The notes: generated from the sequence alone by a model not told the origin. Shown: positions 22,071 to 30,484, numbered from the stretch's first letter. The stretch is DNA of 35,993 nucleotides from Bacillota bacterium (GCA_023409955.1 JAEYQQ010000041.1:1-35993), one strand, 5' to 3'. A program made the numbers and translations.

Positions 22071-24917
22071 ATGAAGAGCGTATGTATGCTATTTGCTATC
22101 TTCTGCTTAGCCTTTCTTTTCCCGAATCACGGCAATGCTATCGAAGATTTTACCTTGTCTGAAAAAACAATACTGGATCAGCATGGTGCTGTGATATTGC
22201 TGCTAGATCCGGATAACGGCAACATCATATACGCAAACAATGCAGCAAAGGTGTATTATGGTTACCTTGGCAATACCCTGACAGGTATGTCCATATTTCA
22301 AGTAGATACACAGGCGCAAGACAAAGCAGTAGAAAACCTCCAGAAGGCGAAAGCAAAAAGAAGCAACACCTTCGTTACCGAACACAAACTGAAAAGCGGA
22401 GATCTCAAGACGGTGGAGATTTTTGCAGATCCCGTTACCGTCAGCGGCAGACCCTTGCTCTTTTCCATCATTCATGACATCACCGATGCAACCATCCTAG
22501 CAAAAAACCAGAATCTGCTGATGACTATTATTTTCATTACTGGCGCAGCAGTAATTGTCGTTTTATTAATACTATCTATAACAATTTTTCATAGCAGAAA
22601 ACGAATCAAGTCTGCTATGGAAAAATTGGAATACACACAAAAGCTTCATACTACATTCATTGATGCAGATGATCGATTGATTTATTTGAAGGATGAAAAC
22701 CTTAAGTATGTGTTAGTCAACAAAGTTATGGAGGATTTTTATCAACGCACAAAAGAACAAATTATTGGCTGCACCGATTTTGATTTGTCTGAGGAAGAAT
22801 TTGCGCGCATACGCCTGAATTCGGATTTACATGCCATGAACCAAAACACGGTTGTTGTAGACGAAATGGAATGGGATGGGAAGACTTACCGCACGCTGAA
22901 ATTTCCTGTGCCGCTGCCAAGTGGAACCATGGGCCTAGGGGCATATGTTAGTGATATTACCAAGGCTAGGGAAAATGAAAATATACAGAAAAAAGCAGGC
23001 AGTCGTAACAAGATTCTTGCAGATATGCTTTCCATGTCATTTGACAGCAGACAGTCACAACTAGAATATGTCCTGAAGGAGATGCTAAGCCTGACTGAAA
23101 GCTGCTATGGCCATATTTATCTGTTTGATGAACAACAAGGTGAAATGACATTAGCAGCTGTATCCGGAAGTCTGACAGATAATGAAGAAGCCCAGCAACA
23201 GTATGGCATAAAACTACATCATGATGATTTTTGGGGAGAAGCAGCGAGAAAACGCCAGCCGGTAATCAAGAACCAGCTGCAAGGAATACATCAGCATCCT
23301 TTCAGCAAATCGCATGATCAATTGCAAGTCCAATGCATTTTATCTGTACCTGTAATTGTTGACGATCATATTGCAGCCGTGGTTGATTTGGCCAACAAGA
23401 AAACCCCTTATACTGAGGATGATGTCAACCAAACCCTGCTCTTGCTAAACGGCGTATGGAACGCTGTCATAAGACGAGAATATCAAGAAAAACTTTCGTA
23501 TGAGCGTACATGGTACCAGCAAACACTGTTTTCAATAGGCGATGGTGTAATGGTGGTTGATCCCAACGGTATCATTGAAATTCTGAATCCTGCCGCTAAA
23601 GCGTTGACGGGTTGGGATGAAAACGAAGCAGTTGGCAAGTATTATAAAGAGATACTTGCACTGGCCCATGAAAGCCCCGACGTTCTCCTAAAGGATCCAG
23701 TCGAAAACGTGCTTCAGACACATACCATGCATGAAATTGATAGCCATGCTGTATTGACCTCCAGAAACGGACAGCGGTATTATCTTGAAGATAGTGCTGC
23801 GCCCATCAAAGATGAATCTGGTGCGCTGCTTGGCGTTGTTCTAGTCTTCCGAAATGTGTCGGAGAAAAAGGAACAACAACGGGAAATTGAATACTTGAGC
23901 TTCCATGATTCATTGACCGGCCTTTACAACAGACGATTTTTAGAAGAGGAGTTAAGCCGGCTGGATACACCAAGAAACCTGCCTCTATCCATCATCATAG
24001 GCGATGTGAACAATCTTAAGTTGACCAACGACGTGTTTGGCCATACTTATGGGGATATGCTTCTGGTACGCCTTGCAAAGGTATTGCGCAACATCTGCCG
24101 GGCTGATGATATCATTGCCCGGTGGGGCGGTGATGAATTTGCGCTGCTGCTGCCGCATACAACACAGGATGAAGCTAAGCAAATTGTGGCTCGAATTCGA
24201 AATGAGTATGCCAAGGAAAAAATCAAGGCCGTGCACGGCAGTGTCTCCATGGGTACAGCCGCAAAGCTCCATGCTGATGAAATTCTTCTACAAACCGTTA
24301 ATAAAGCAGAAGAAGATATGTATACCTCCAAAATCATGGAGCACAGCGAAGTCATGAAGGGCACATTGCATGCCATAGTGCAAATGCTTCACGATAACAG
24401 TTCCAGAGAGCGGGAGCATTCAGAAACGGTGAGTAAGCTATGTCAAGCCATGGGAAGAAAGCTGAACATGACAGAGGATGAAATCAAACGATTGCAAGAC
24501 GCAGGGTACTTGCACGACATCGGAAAGGTTGTCTTGGACAACAAACTGCTTAACGGGCATTACAATCATCTATCCGTAATGGAATGGAATGAAATCAAAC
24601 GCCATCCTGTAGTCGGTTTCAGAATTCTCAATGCCTTTGATGACATGCTGGATATAGCGCAAATCGTGCTTGCACACCAAGAACGCTGGGATGGAACAGG
24701 GTACCCTAAAGGCTTGAAAGGGGAAGAAATCCCGGTAGCCGCACGTATCATCGCACTGGCAGAAAGTTATGAGCGCAGGCTGCATGGTGCTGAAAACGCC
24801 AAGCCAATGAGCAAAGAAGCTGCATTGGAAGCGATTAGGAACAATAAGGAACGGCATTTTGATCCAGTGCTGGCAGACCTCTTTGTGGATATGATGGAAA
24901 ACGAATCAGAATATTAG
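22071..24917 (+). CDS. Membrane receptor with PAS, GAF, GGDEF and HD-GYP domains
   Basis: A 948-residue protein. Residues 1-23 look like a signal peptide (MKSVCMLFAIFCLAFL, ending GNA). An extracytoplasmic PAS domain is at about 28-145 and a transmembrane helix at 150-173. Cytoplasmic PAS (about 190-300), GAF (about 325-470) and PAS (about 480-600) domains follow. GGDEF is at about 605-757, with RWGGDEF ending at 690 and the inhibition site RADD at 677-680. An HD-GYP domain is at about 765-945, with H815-D816 in LHDIGK and the GYP motif in RWDGTGYP (872-879). Two positions differ from the best-studied HD-GYP enzymes: Q870 follows H869 where HH is usual, and E898 stands where aspartate is usual. 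It may make or degrade c-di-GMP. GGAG nine bases upstream fixes the ATG at 22071. Confidence 0.9.
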   Translation: MKSVCMLFAIFCLAFLFPNHGNAIEDFTLSEKTILDQHGAVILLLDPDNGNIIYANNAAKVYYGYLGNTLTGMSIFQVDTQAQDKAVENLQKAKAKRSNTFVTEHKLKSGDLKTVEIFADPVTVSGRPLLFSIIHDITDATILAKNQNLLMTIIFITGAAVIVVLLILSITIFHSRKRIKSAMEKLEYTQKLHTTFIDADDRLIYLKDENLKYVLVNKVMEDFYQRTKEQIIGCTDFDLSEEEFARIRLNSDLHAMNQNTVVVDEMEWDGKTYRTLKFPVPLPSGTMGLGAYVSDITKARENENIQKKAGSRNKILADMLSMSFDSRQSQLEYVLKEMLSLTESCYGHIYLFDEQQGEMTLAAVSGSLTDNEEAQQQYGIKLHHDDFWGEAARKRQPVIKNQLQGIHQHPFSKSHDQLQVQCILSVPVIVDDHIAAVVDLANKKTPYTEDDVNQTLLLLNGVWNAVIRREYQEKLSYERTWYQQTLFSIGDGVMVVDPNGIIEILNPAAKALTGWDENEAVGKYYKEILALAHESPDVLLKDPVENVLQTHTMHEIDSHAVLTSRNGQRYYLEDSAAPIKDESGALLGVVLVFRNVSEKKEQQREIEYLSFHDSLTGLYNRRFLEEELSRLDTPRNLPLSIIIGDVNNLKLTNDVFGHTYGDMLLVRLAKVLRNICRADDIIARWGGDEFALLLPHTTQDEAKQIVARIRNEYAKEKIKAVHGSVSMGTAAKLHADEILLQTVNKAEEDMYTSKIMEHSEVMKGTLHAIVQMLHDNSSREREHSETVSKLCQAMGRKLNMTEDEIKRLQDAGYLHDIGKVVLDNKLLNGHYNHLSVMEWNEIKRHPVVGFRILNAFDDMLDIAQIVLAHQERWDGTGYPKGLKGEEIPVAARIIALAESYERRLHGAENAKPMSKEAALEAIRNNKERHFDPVLADLFVDMMENESEY

Positions 24918-24955
24918 TTCGAGTAATCAGCTACATAATTTACATAATAGAAAAA

Positions 24956-24987
24956 ACCAAGTCTGCTTTATTCATTACAGACTTGGT
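24956..24987. terminator. Bidirectional intrinsic terminator between the HD-GYP gene and rplQ
   Basis: ACCAAGTCTG (24956-24965) pairs with CAGACTTGGT (24978-24987) around a 12-base AT-rich loop, with an A-run before and a T-rich stretch after. It ends the plus-strand receptor gene and the minus-strand ribosomal transcript after rplQ. Confidence 0.85.
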
Positions 24988-25018
24988 ATTTTGATATAAC
25001 CACCTGCAACCCCTAAGA

Positions 25019-25531
25019 TTACAGGATCTCCAGGATCACCATTTCGGCAGCATCGCCGCGACGGGGTCCAAGGCGATAGATGCGGGTATAACCGCCTGCG
25101 CAGCCTTTTTCCGCATTGCGAGCCTTGAACTTGGGTCCGATTTCACGGAAGAGCTTTTCCACCACAGGATGTTTGTTATCACGGGTGCGCTCTTTGTAAT
25201 CGGCCTTGCTCTCGTCGTCCTTCTTCTGCTCCTGAATATCATACAGATACGCCATCATCAAGCGGCGTGCATGCAGTTTGGAAGGAGCGTCATTTTGAAC
25301 GGTGATGGTCACCAGCTGGCCTTTATCATTGTGGTATTCCTTAGTGGCTTCCACATTGTTATCGCATTCGCGGATGGCCAGGGTAATAAGCCGCTCAGCG
25401 GCACTGCGGACTTCCTTGGCCTTGGCCACGGTTGTCTCAATACGGCCGTACCAGATCAGGTTTGTTACCTGGTTGCGGAGCAGCGCTTTGCGCTGATCGG
25501 CGGTGCGGCCCAGTTTACGTTGCGTTGCCAT
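25019..25531 (-). CDS. rplQ: 50S ribosomal protein L17
   Basis: A 170-residue L17, longer than the roughly 115-130 residues common in bacteria. The start MATQRKLGRTADQRKALLRN and the end CAGGYTRIYRLGPRRGDAAEMVILEIL are the conserved parts. The extra length is in the middle, including a charged segment QEQKKDDESKADYKERTRDN at about residues 100-119. Similar insertions occur in other clostridia, so this looks like lineage variation. It is the last gene of the alpha operon, 43 bases after rpoA, and is followed by the bidirectional terminator. Confidence 0.95.
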   Translation of the reverse strand: MATQRKLGRTADQRKALLRNQVTNLIWYGRIETTVAKAKEVRSAAERLITLAIRECDNNVEATKEYHNDKGQLVTITVQNDAPSKLHARRLMMAYLYDIQEQKKDDESKADYKERTRDNKHPVVEKLFREIGPKFKARNAEKGCAGGYTRIYRLGPRRGDAAEMVILEIL

Positions 25532-25574
25532 GGGGTGTTTCCTCCTTTACGGAATGGGCGTTCAACGCCCCGTG

Positions 25575-26522
25575 TTAATCATCGTTGGGCCGCAGACCCA
25601 AACCAAGGGCAGCCAGCTTTTGTTCCACTTCCTCCAGGCTCTTTCTGCCCAGATTGCGAACTTTCATCATGTCTTCCTGATTGCGCTGCACCAGCTCAGA
25701 TACGCTGTTGATACCAGCGCGCTTCAAGCAGTTGTAGGCGCGGACAGACAGATCCAGTTCCTCAATGGTCATCTCCAGCACTTTTTCCTTTTTGTCGTCT
25801 TCCGGCAAATTGAAGTTCACCGGCATCACATGGTCGGTCAGACCTACAAACAGGGCAAGGTGCTCGCTTAAGATCTTGGCTGCTGTGCTGATGGCTTCGT
25901 CGGGCAAAACGCTACCGTTTGTCCAAACTTCCAAAGTCAGCTTGTCATAGTCGGTGATCTGGCCGACACGGGTATCCTCTACCGTGTAGTTCACCTTTTT
26001 AATGGGTGTAAACACAGAGTCAACAGGGATAACACCGATGGGCATGTTGCTCACCTTGTTTTTGTCAGCGGACACATAGCCACGGCCCTTGTCCAGCATG
26101 ATCTGTATCTGCAGATGCGCGCCTTCATTCAGGGTGGCAATATGCAAATCGGGGTTGACGATTTCAACTTCGTCATCCACCCGGATGTCCTCAGCTGTTA
26201 CTTCACAGGGACCGTGCATGTCGATATAGACCTGCTTGGGCTGATCGCAGTACAGCTTGGCCACCAGTTCCTTGAAGTTCAGAATCAGTTCTGTGACATC
26301 CTCTTTCACACCGGGCACGGTAGAGAACTCATGCTGCACACCGTCGATGTGCACAGAGGATACCGCAACACCGGGGAGGGAGGAAAGCAGCACACGGCGC
26401 AGCGCATTGCCAAGGGTCTGTCCGAAGCCACGTTCAAGAGGCTCCACTACAAACTTGCCATAGCGGTTGTTGTCGCCCACTTCCAGGCATTCAATGCGCG
26501 CCGGTTCAAATTTTTCAATCAT
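25575..26522 (-). CDS. rpoA: DNA-directed RNA polymerase subunit alpha
   Basis: A 315-residue alpha subunit, full length. The N-terminal assembly domain covers about residues 1-230, with RGFGQTLGNALRRVLLSSLPG and the VTAEDI region. The flexible linker is acidic and short. The C-terminal domain (about 245-310) binds UP elements and activators, with ELDLSVRAYNCLKRAGI and VRNLGRKSLEEVEQKL. It is in its usual place between rpsD and rplQ. Confidence 0.98.
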   Translation of the reverse strand: MIEKFEPARIECLEVGDNNRYGKFVVEPLERGFGQTLGNALRRVLLSSLPGVAVSSVHIDGVQHEFSTVPGVKEDVTELILNFKELVAKLYCDQPKQVYIDMHGPCEVTAEDIRVDDEVEIVNPDLHIATLNEGAHLQIQIMLDKGRGYVSADKNKVSNMPIGVIPVDSVFTPIKKVNYTVEDTRVGQITDYDKLTLEVWTNGSVLPDEAISTAAKILSEHLALFVGLTDHVMPVNFNLPEDDKKEKVLEMTIEELDLSVRAYNCLKRAGINSVSELVQRNQEDMMKVRNLGRKSLEEVEQKLAALGLGLRPNDD

Positions 26523-26570
26523 TCTTAACCCTCCTTGATGGAACCGTCGGTCGAGGAAATCTAACTGCTC

Positions 26571-27167
26571 TTAACGGGAGTAGAACTCGACGATCATGTT
26601 CTCCTGCAACGGCAGGTCGATATCCTCGCGGGTGGGGAGGGCGGTAACTGTGCCGGTAAGCTCGGCAGCGTTCCAAGTCAGCCATTTGGGAGCAATGGTG
26701 CTGCTGCCTTCGCGCAAAGCTTTAAAGTGCTCAGAGCCTCTGCTCTTTTCGCGAATGGTGATCACATCATTTACACTGACTGCGTAGGAAGGAATGTTTA
26801 CACGCTGGCCATTGACCAGGATGTGGCTGTGGGTCACCAGCTGACGGGCATGACGGCGGGTATTGCCCATGCCAAGACGGTACACCACATTATCCAGACG
26901 GCGTTCCAGCAGCTGGAGAAGATTCTCGCCGGTAACACCCTTCATGTTGGAAGCTTTTTCGTAGTAGTTGCGGAACTGACGCTCCAGCACGCCGTACACG
27001 AAACGCACCTTTTGCTTTTCTTTGAGCTGGGTGGCATATTCGCTGACTTTACGGCGCTTGTCTTTACCAGGATTGCGTGTGGACTTTTTATTGGAATAGC
27101 CCATCATGGCAGGGGAGATATCAAGTGCCCTGCAGCGCTTCGCGATGGGTTGCATGTTTCTCGCCAT
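26571..27167 (-). CDS. rpsD: 30S ribosomal protein S4
   Basis: A 198-residue primary rRNA-binding protein for the 5' domain of 16S rRNA. It starts with MARNMQPIAKRCRALDI, a variant of the usual N-terminus without the zinc-binding cysteine set. The S4 domain is at about residues 88-150 (RRLDNVVYRLGM, then ARQLVTHSHILVNGQRVN). In E. coli, S4 also represses translation of the alpha operon by binding a pseudoknot before rpsM. In B. subtilis rpsD is monocistronic; here it sits inside the alpha operon between rpsK and rpoA. Confidence 0.97.
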   Translation of the reverse strand: MARNMQPIAKRCRALDISPAMMGYSNKKSTRNPGKDKRRKVSEYATQLKEKQKVRFVYGVLERQFRNYYEKASNMKGVTGENLLQLLERRLDNVVYRLGMGNTRRHARQLVTHSHILVNGQRVNIPSYAVSVNDVITIREKSRGSEHFKALREGSSTIAPKWLTWNAAELTGTVTALPTREDIDLPLQENMIVEFYSR

Positions 27168-27184
27168 AGAACCTTACCTCCTCC

Positions 27185-27586
27185 TTATACCCTTCTGCGT
27201 TTGGGCGGACGGCAGCCATTGTGGGGAATGGGCGTCACATCTTTGATCATGTTAACCTCAAGACCTGCAGCCTGCAGGGAACGGATAGCGGCTTCACGCC
27301 CGGAACCTGGGCCTTTAACATAAACTTCAACCGTCTTAAGGCCGTACTCCATTGCTGCTTTAGCTGCGGTTTCAGCAGCCATCTGTGCGGCAAAGGGAGT
27401 GGACTTTTTGCTGCCGCGGAAACCGAGACCACCAGAAGATGCCCAAGAAAGCGCATTGCCGTTGGTATCGGTGATGGTGACAATGGTATTGTTGAAGGAG
27501 GAGCGGATATGGGCTGCGCCGCGCTCCACCAGTTTGCGCTCACGGCGTTTGCGCGTTACCTTCTTTACCTTTTGCTTAGGTGCCAT
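27185..27586 (-). CDS. rpsK: 30S ribosomal protein S11
   Basis: A 133-residue protein of the 30S platform that contacts S18, S21 and helix 45 regions. It has a basic N-terminus (KQKVKKVTRKRRERK), the conserved core AHIRSSFNNTIVTITDTNGN, GLGFRGSKKSTPFAAQ and VKGPGSGREAAIRSL, and the C-terminal TPIPHNGCRPPKRRRV. The gene is between rpsM and rpsD, 57 bases after rpsM. Confidence 0.98.
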   Translation of the reverse strand: MAPKQKVKKVTRKRRERKLVERGAAHIRSSFNNTIVTITDTNGNALSWASSGGLGFRGSKKSTPFAAQMAAETAAKAAMEYGLKTVEVYVKGPGSGREAAIRSLQAAGLEVNMIKDVTPIPHNGCRPPKRRRV

Positions 27587-27643
27587 GGATTCATCCCTCC
27601 GTGCCCCAAAGGGCAGTCGTTATGATTTGCGCGAGCGCGTGAA

Positions 27644-28021
27644 TTACTTAGCAGCCTTTTTCTTGCCGCCCACAGTCTTCTTGGGACCTTTGCGGGTGCG
27701 TGCATTCTGCTTTGTGTTCTGGCCGCGGACGGGCAGGCCACGACGATGACGAACGCCACGATAGCAGCCAATTTCGACCAAACGTTTAATATTCAAAGAA
27801 ACTTCGCGCCGCAGGTCACCCTCGGTTTTCAAGTTATGCTCGATATATTCGCGCAACTTGGAAACTTCCTGTTCGGAGAGATCCTTTACGCGGGTATCGG
27901 GACTGATGCCGGTCTCTTTGAGAATCTGCTGGGAGGTGGGCAAACCGATACCGAAGATGTAGGTCAGTCCAATCTCCACTCGCTTTTCTCTGGGCAGGTC
28001 AACGCCCTGAATGCGTGCCAT
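27644..28021 (-). CDS. rpsM: 30S ribosomal protein S13
   Basis: A 125-residue head protein that contacts the P-site tRNA and forms the intersubunit bridges to the 50S. Conserved parts include ARIQGVDLPREKRVEIGL, TYIFGIG, the LREYIEHN region and the basic GVRHRRGLPVRGQNTKQNARTR tail. Its leader is unusual: 316 bases separate it from rpmJ. Its ribosome site GGAGG is split from the ATG by a small hairpin (28022-28034). It is the first gene of the alpha group rpsM-rpsK-rpsD-rpoA-rplQ. Confidence 0.97.
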   Translation of the reverse strand: MARIQGVDLPREKRVEIGLTYIFGIGLPTSQQILKETGISPDTRVKDLSEQEVSKLREYIEHNLKTEGDLRREVSLNIKRLVEIGCYRGVRHRRGLPVRGQNTKQNARTRKGPKKTVGGKKKAAK

Positions 28022-28337
28022 GTGTGAAACACACCTCCAAATGTTGGTTCGGCTACGCTGCTTTACAGCGTGCCTTCATTGGTGCATGCGCACCGAGTTT
28101 ACATTGCGATCTATCGGTAAAAGCCCATGGATCACAGGGGTCATCCCCCTATGCAGCCGCCCACGAAGCTCTAACCCTCTTCTTTTAGGGGGGCTATTCC
28201 CCTAAGAACCTGCCAAAGGGATGGTACCCTTAGGCTTGACAGTTTGCTATTTGATGCTTTTGCATGCGCCGTTCCCCAATGTAGGACGTTCAAGATAAGA
28301 CATCCTTGAGTCAGGCGCTGGGGGCTATGCCCCCATT
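28022..28337 (-). ncRNA. 316-nt hairpin-rich leader between rpmJ and rpsM
   Basis: No coding frame is supported. On the minus strand several stems are visible. GGGGGC-ATA-GCCCCC lies directly after rpmJ (28319-28333). CCTAAG/CTTAGG (28201-28206 with 28229-28234) encloses AAGGG/CCCTT. TTAGGGG/CCCCTAA (28185-28191 with 28199-28205) shares bases with the previous stem, so the two exclude each other. AGGGG/CCCCT is at 28136-28150, GGTGC/GCACC at 28081-28094, and ACGCTG/CAGCGT at 28055-28071. The hairpin at 28022-28034 separates the ribosome site from the AUG. In E. coli the S4-binding pseudoknot lies in the same genomic position. No promoter was found inside. RNA function is inference. Confidence 0.5.
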
Positions 28338-28451
28338 TCAGCCTTGCTTTTGCTTATGCTTAGGGTTTTCACATATCACCATCACGCGGCCCTTGCGCTT
28401 GATGATCTTGCAGTTTTCGCAAATGGGTTTTACGGAAGGCCTGACTTTCAT
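28338..28451 (-). CDS. rpmJ: 50S ribosomal protein L36 (zinc-binding form)
   Basis: A 37-residue protein, MKVRPSVKPICENCK onward. It has the zinc ligands C11, C14, C27 and H32, so it is the zinc-dependent C+ type. It is the usual companion of infA, 50 bases downstream of it. The gene is followed directly by a GC-rich hairpin that opens the long leader of rpsM. Confidence 0.97.
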   Translation of the reverse strand: MKVRPSVKPICENCKIIKRKGRVMVICENPKHKQKQG

Positions 28452-28501
28452 GGGGATATCCTCCTTGCATCCGCCCGGCGGGCGGTAACTTGAATGGCGG
28501 C

Positions 28502-28723
28502 TCAGCCCTTGCTTCGCCAGGTGATGCGGCCTCTTGTGAGGTCGTAGGGAGAAAGTTCAATGGTGACTTTATCACCAGGATAGATGCGGATGAAGTTCAT
28601 ACGCATCTTGCCCGAGATATGGGCCATGATGCGATGGCCATTTGGCAACTCCACCTGGAACATAGCATTGGGAAGCGCCTCAATAACGTGGCCTTCCATT
28701 TCTATGACATCATTCTTGGACAA
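28502..28723 (-). CDS. infA: Translation initiation factor IF-1
   Basis: A 73-residue single OB-fold protein that occupies the ribosomal A site during initiation. It starts MSKNDVIEMEGHVIEALPN and has the conserved MAHISGKMRMNFIRI and PYDLTRGRITWR segments. Its start lies inside the end of the KOW-protein gene with a 14-base overlap, so translation is coupled. Confidence 0.98.
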   Translation of the reverse strand: MSKNDVIEMEGHVIEALPNAMFQVELPNGHRIMAHISGKMRMNFIRIYPGDKVTIELSPYDLTRGRITWRSKG

Positions 28724-29021
28724 GTCCGCAGCCCTCCTTGCTTGTGGTTGGTTCTTGCACAGCCTGTAATGCTTTTCGTATTTCGCTGTCGGAAACGGTG
28801 ATCTGGTTGTTAAGCTTCATGGCAACTTCTGAAATGAGATGAGGCTTGGCATGCAAATGCTTGATCTTTTTTCGCTTTTGCCGGTCCATTTTCCTCAAGG
28901 TCCCGTCCGCTATGAAAACGAACGCGTCATCTACCACGGATATGACAACAAACAACCGTCCGCGGTCCCGCCCCTGCGTGGATTCAACCACGCGCCCAAC
29001 TTCATAGGGAATGGGCTTCAC
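28710..29021 (-). CDS. KOW-domain RNA-binding protein (L14e-like)
   Basis: A 103-residue protein with an N-terminal KOW domain (YEVGRVVESTQGRDRGRLFVV, FVFIADGT). A basic patch RKMDRQKRKKIKHLHAKPHLI and a short C-terminal helix follow. It resembles the archaeal/eukaryal L14e type found in clostridia between map and infA. A ribosomal or RNA-binding role fits the position but is inference. The start is GTG at 29021 with GGAGGAG seven bases upstream, overlapping the map stop codon as GTGA. Confidence 0.88.
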   Translation of the reverse strand: MKPIPYEVGRVVESTQGRDRGRLFVVISVVDDAFVFIADGTLRKMDRQKRKKIKHLHAKPHLISEVAMKLNNQITVSDSEIRKALQAVQEPTTSKEGCGLVQE

Positions 29022-29794
29022 GCGTTCTCCTCCTTCCAGGCAAACCCGGGAAGAGTTAAGATTTCCGGCAACCCGTCTCCTATGGCAATGGTGTGCTCAT
29101 AATGGGCTGCAAGGCTTTTATCCCTGGTGGAGAAGGTCCAGCCATTGGGCGCTTCTTCCACAGGCCAGTTGCCAATGGCGATCATCGGCTCGATGGCCAG
29201 TGTCATCCCCTTGCGAAGGCGTATCCCATGGCCAGCCTCGCCAAAGTTGAATACGCTGGGCTCTTCATGCATCGATTTTCCGATACCATGCCCAGTCAAA
29301 TCACGAATGACGGAATAGCCCTGGGCTTCCGCCCATGTTTGAACTGCATGCCCGATATCTCCAAGGCGATTTCCAACAATGGCGCTGGCGGCACCTTTCC
29401 AGAAGCATTGCTCAGTGGTTTCAATGAGCATTGCAGCCTGGGCAGATATTTCTCCCACACCAATGGTGAAGGCGCTATCTGCCTGCCATCCATCCAATAC
29501 CAGGCCGCAATCGACGCTGATAATGGATCCTTCCTTGAGCACCACATCGTGGCTTGGAATACCATGAACCACTTCCTCATCCACACTGGTGCACAGTGTA
29601 GCCGGATATCCATGGTAATTGAGGAAAGAAGGAATTGCCTTGTGCTTACGGATGAGCTGCTCAGCATAAATGTCCAGATCAGCCGTGGTCACCCCCGGCT
29701 TGACTGCATCACGAAGTTTTTGAAGAACTTCATGAAGGATGGCACCAGCATCGCGCATTTTACCGATTTGCTCAGAATTTTTCAGATATATCAT
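29018..29794 (-). CDS. map: Methionine aminopeptidase, type I
   Basis: A 258-residue metalloenzyme that removes the initiator methionine. Conserved blocks are SFLNYHGYPATLCTSVDEEVVHGIP, the metal-site aspartates in ISVDCGLVLDGWQAD, GHGIGKSMHEEP with the metal histidine, and the final MTLAIEPM glutamate. Start ATG at 29794 overlaps the adk stop as ATGA. The gene is at its usual place after adk. Confidence 0.97.
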   Translation of the reverse strand: MIYLKNSEQIGKMRDAGAILHEVLQKLRDAVKPGVTTADLDIYAEQLIRKHKAIPSFLNYHGYPATLCTSVDEEVVHGIPSHDVVLKEGSIISVDCGLVLDGWQADSAFTIGVGEISAQAAMLIETTEQCFWKGAASAIVGNRLGDIGHAVQTWAEAQGYSVIRDLTGHGIGKSMHEEPSVFNFGEAGHGIRLRKGMTLAIEPMIAIGNWPVEEAPNGWTFSTRDKSLAAHYEHTIAIGDGLPEILTLPGFAWKEENA

Positions 29795-30420
29795 GATTCG
29801 ACCCCTAAAGCTTTGAGGATGTCTGCAAATGTTTCATCCATCCCCTGAGCGCCGCTTACCGATCTGAGTAAGCCTTCGCCCTGGTAATACGTTACCAGCG
29901 GAGCAGTCTGACGGTGATAAACCGTCAATCTGTTTTTCACTGTTTCAGCCCGATCGTCATCACGCTGGATGAGCTTTTCGCCGCAGGCAGCGCAGTCCGT
30001 CTTGCCATCTAGATGATTCACATGGTACGTGGCACCACATTTTACACAGACGCGACGACCAGACAGCCTGGAAATGAGGTCCTCATCCGGTACATCCAGA
30101 TTCAGGACCACGTCAATACCGGCAATGCCTTTCAGCGCTTCTGCCTGGGGTACTGTACGGGGGAAACCATCCAGTATATAACCTTTGGCACAGTCTTCTT
30201 CCTTCAAGCGTTCTTGTACGATGGCTATAACAACCTCGTCAGGAACAAGCTGACCGGCGTCGATGAACGACTTGGCTTTCAAGCCGACTTCCGTGCCTTC
30301 ACGAATCGCCCGGCGGAGTATATCTCCGGTTGAGATCTGCGGAATGCCAAGTTTTGAACATATCCGCTGAGCCTGTGTACCTTTTCCAGCCCCGGGAGGG
30401 CCAAGAAATATCATATTCAT
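29791..30420 (-). CDS. adk: Adenylate kinase
   Basis: A 209-residue enzyme that interconverts ATP + AMP and 2 ADP. The P-loop GPPGAGKGT is at residues 7-15, followed by STGDILR and the DGFPRT segment. The lid is the zinc form with C125, C128, C143 and C146. The start is the ATG at 30420 (MNMIFLG), because the frame to 30459 is longer than the family at its N-terminus. A hairpin occupies the gap to secY. Confidence 0.97.
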   Translation of the reverse strand: MNMIFLGPPGAGKGTQAQRICSKLGIPQISTGDILRRAIREGTEVGLKAKSFIDAGQLVPDEVVIAIVQERLKEEDCAKGYILDGFPRTVPQAEALKGIAGIDVVLNLDVPDEDLISRLSGRRVCVKCGATYHVNHLDGKTDCAACGEKLIQRDDDRAETVKNRLTVYHRQTAPLVTYYQGEGLLRSVSGAQGMDETFADILKALGVES

Positions 30421-30484
30421 TTGAAGCGTACCTTCCTTTCCAGCGGCAGGGCACTTCATCTACCATATGCCGAATCCCTCGGCG

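Noticed and set aside
28022..28337. A hidden small gene between rpmJ and rpsM
   Set aside because: Frames on the minus strand are short, interrupted, and lack family similarity or ribosome sites; stems explain the sequence better.
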